Assembly (NCBI RefSeq): GCF_007795095.1
Contig: NZ_CP042218.1
Coordinates: 1,860,001-1,924,000 of the forward strand
Length of the DNA stretch: 64,000 nt
Source of the DNA: Luteimonas granuli
GTDB taxonomy: Bacteria > Pseudomonadota > Gammaproteobacteria > Xanthomonadales > Xanthomonadaceae
Direction of reading: 5' to 3'
The translations under genes were made by a program, and so were the position numbers. Below the pieces are notes generated by a model. The model did no database searches. It saw only the letters and a program-made list of their open reading frames with translations, and had not been told where the DNA came from. How positions within the stretch are numbered: position 1 is the first letter of the stretch; every line of letters begins with the position of its first letter. Shown here one piece after another: positions 63,120 through 64,000 of the stretch.

Positions 63120-64000
63120 ATGAACCGCTGGCCAGAGATCCTCGCCGCAAGTGCCATCGCTGCCGCCATCACCGGCGCCGTGGTGCTTGCACAGTCCCCG
63201 GCCCCGGCCCCGGCCGCCGCCGCGGCCGACCAGGCCATCGTCCTGCCTTCCGGAGGAGAGGGCGCGGCGTTCGCGCTCTCCGGCGTGCGCGTGTTCGACG
63301 GCGAGCGCGTGCTGCCCGTCGCCAACGTCATCGTCCGTGATGGACGCATCGAAGCAGTGGGCGCGGACGTCGCGATCCCCGAGGGCATCGACGTCGTCGA
63401 CGGCAGTGGTCGCACCCTGTTGCCGGGCTTCATCGATGCGCATACCCACAGCTGGGGCGACGCGCAGCGCGATGCCCTGCGCTTCGGAGTCACCGCAGAG
63501 CTGGACATGTTCGGCGACTGGAACCGGATCCCGGAGCTTCGTGCGCAGCGCGAGTCCCTGGCCGCGACCACGCAGGCGGACCTGTGGACCGCGGGCGCCA
63601 CCGTCACCACCGAGGGCGGGCACGGCACCCAGTTCGGAATCGCGGTGCCCACGCTGCCTGTCGACGGAGACGCCGCCGCCTTCGTCGCCGCACGCGTGGC
63701 CGAGGGCTCCGACTACATCAAGCTGATCGTCGAGGACTTCAGCACGCACTCCGGGACGCGGCGGCTGCCGACGATCACCCCGGCGCAGGTGGGAGAGGCG
63801 ATCGCCGCCGCGCAGGCGGGTGGGCGCCTGGCTCTGGTCCACGCCGCGTCGCAGGCCGATGCCCTGCACGCAGTGGCGTCCGGCGCCGATGGCCTGGTGC
63901 ATGTCTTCCATGACGTCCCGGCCTCGCCGGCGTTCGTCGCCGCGGCGCGGGACGCGGGCAGTTTCGTGGTGCCGACGCTGTCGGTGATCGCCGGCTTCGC
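63120..64000 (+). CDS. Amidohydrolase family protein, 3' end outside window
   Basis: The first 293 codons of a metal-dependent hydrolase. A signal peptide (MNRWPEILAASAIAAAITGAVVLAQ) is followed by an Ala/Pro linker. The N-terminal beta domain has FDGERVLPVANVIVRDGRIE, then metal ligands in GFIDAHTHSWGD, a candidate carbamylated Lys in SDYIKLIVEDF, and His in LVHAASQADAL and GLVHVFHD. Such exported proteins include imidazolonepropionase-like and prolidase-like enzymes; the substrate cannot be stated. It starts 9 bases after the ABC permease stop and may belong to that operon. No frameshift seen to base 64000. Confidence 0.88.
   Translation, partial: MNRWPEILAASAIAAAITGAVVLAQSPAPAPAAAAADQAIVLPSGGEGAAFALSGVRVFDGERVLPVANVIVRDGRIEAVGADVAIPEGIDVVDGSGRTLLPGFIDAHTHSWGDAQRDALRFGVTAELDMFGDWNRIPELRAQRESLAATTQADLWTAGATVTTEGGHGTQFGIAVPTLPVDGDAAAFVAARVAEGSDYIKLIVEDFSTHSGTRRLPTITPAQVGEAIAAAQAGGRLALVHAASQADALHAVASGADGLVHVFHDVPASPAFVAAARDAGSFVVPTLSVIAGF

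Overview
The window is GC-rich gammaproteobacterial chromosome, most like Xanthomonadaceae (Lysobacter, Luteimonas or Xanthomonas relatives). The evidence is the opgD-opgH pair with a short HrpM-type OpgH, an algR-like regulator next to hemC, a merged mre/mrd/mltB/rlpA/dacC/ybeD/lipB/lipA cluster, and tightly packed genes that often overlap by 1-4 bases. This is inference from gene content; no rRNA or phylogenetic marker search was possible. I see no rRNA, tRNA, CRISPR array, insertion sequence or prophage, and no stretch longer than 300 bases without a gene.

Layout. 1-4790: tail of a periplasmic adaptor, an RND pump and its outer-membrane channel. 4801-7377: NDH-2-like oxidoreductase, then a TerC family protein on the other strand. 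7530-10995: opgD (frameshifted) and opgH for osmoregulated periplasmic glucans. 11064-14573: TonB-domain lipoprotein, carboxylesterase, LytTR response regulator, hemC. 14570-21682 (minus): a short DUF481 protein and a four-gene molybdoenzyme operon (catalytic subunit, SLC13 transporter, 4Fe-4S subunit, DmsC-like anchor), with a divergent WYL regulator. 22789-28671: lipocalin, small membrane protein, two adjacent S9 peptidases, DUF454 protein. 28681-31441: lptM-dapF-DUF484-xerC. 31531-34053: DUF1203 protein, then hslVU behind a heat-shock-type promoter. 34158-35936: small unknown genes, an XRE regulator with a striking AT-rich palindrome, and a fungal-type cytosine deaminase. 35972-40598: ubiE, M1 peptidase, lipoprotein, PfkB kinase. 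40879-52288: mreBCD-mrdA-rodA-mltB-rlpA-dacC-ybeD-lipB-lipA. 52446-56668: prc (frameshifted), two EamA transporters. 56714-61267 (minus): MacAB-like ABC efflux operon with two different permeases. 61417-64000: divergent ABC-2 exporter and an amidohydrolase running off the end.

How the genes fit together. MreBCD, PBP2 and RodA form the elongasome. MltB, RlpA, DacC and the Prc protease trim or regulate peptidoglycan, and LipB and LipA make lipoate. LptM, OpgDH, the lipoproteins and the efflux systems also act in the envelope.

Most notable observations: (i) the molybdoenzyme operon resembles a cytoplasmic SoeABC sulfite dehydrogenase with an anion transporter embedded in it; (ii) three conserved genes (opgD, ybeD, prc) each carry one single-base indel; (iii) a MITE-like inverted repeat supplies the 3' end of lipB; (iv) a near-perfect sigma-32 promoter precedes hslVU; (v) several genes have a -10 hexamer exactly 6 bases before ATG, predicting leaderless mRNAs. 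I do not claim a wholly new system; the molybdoenzyme/SLC13/WYL locus is the best candidate.
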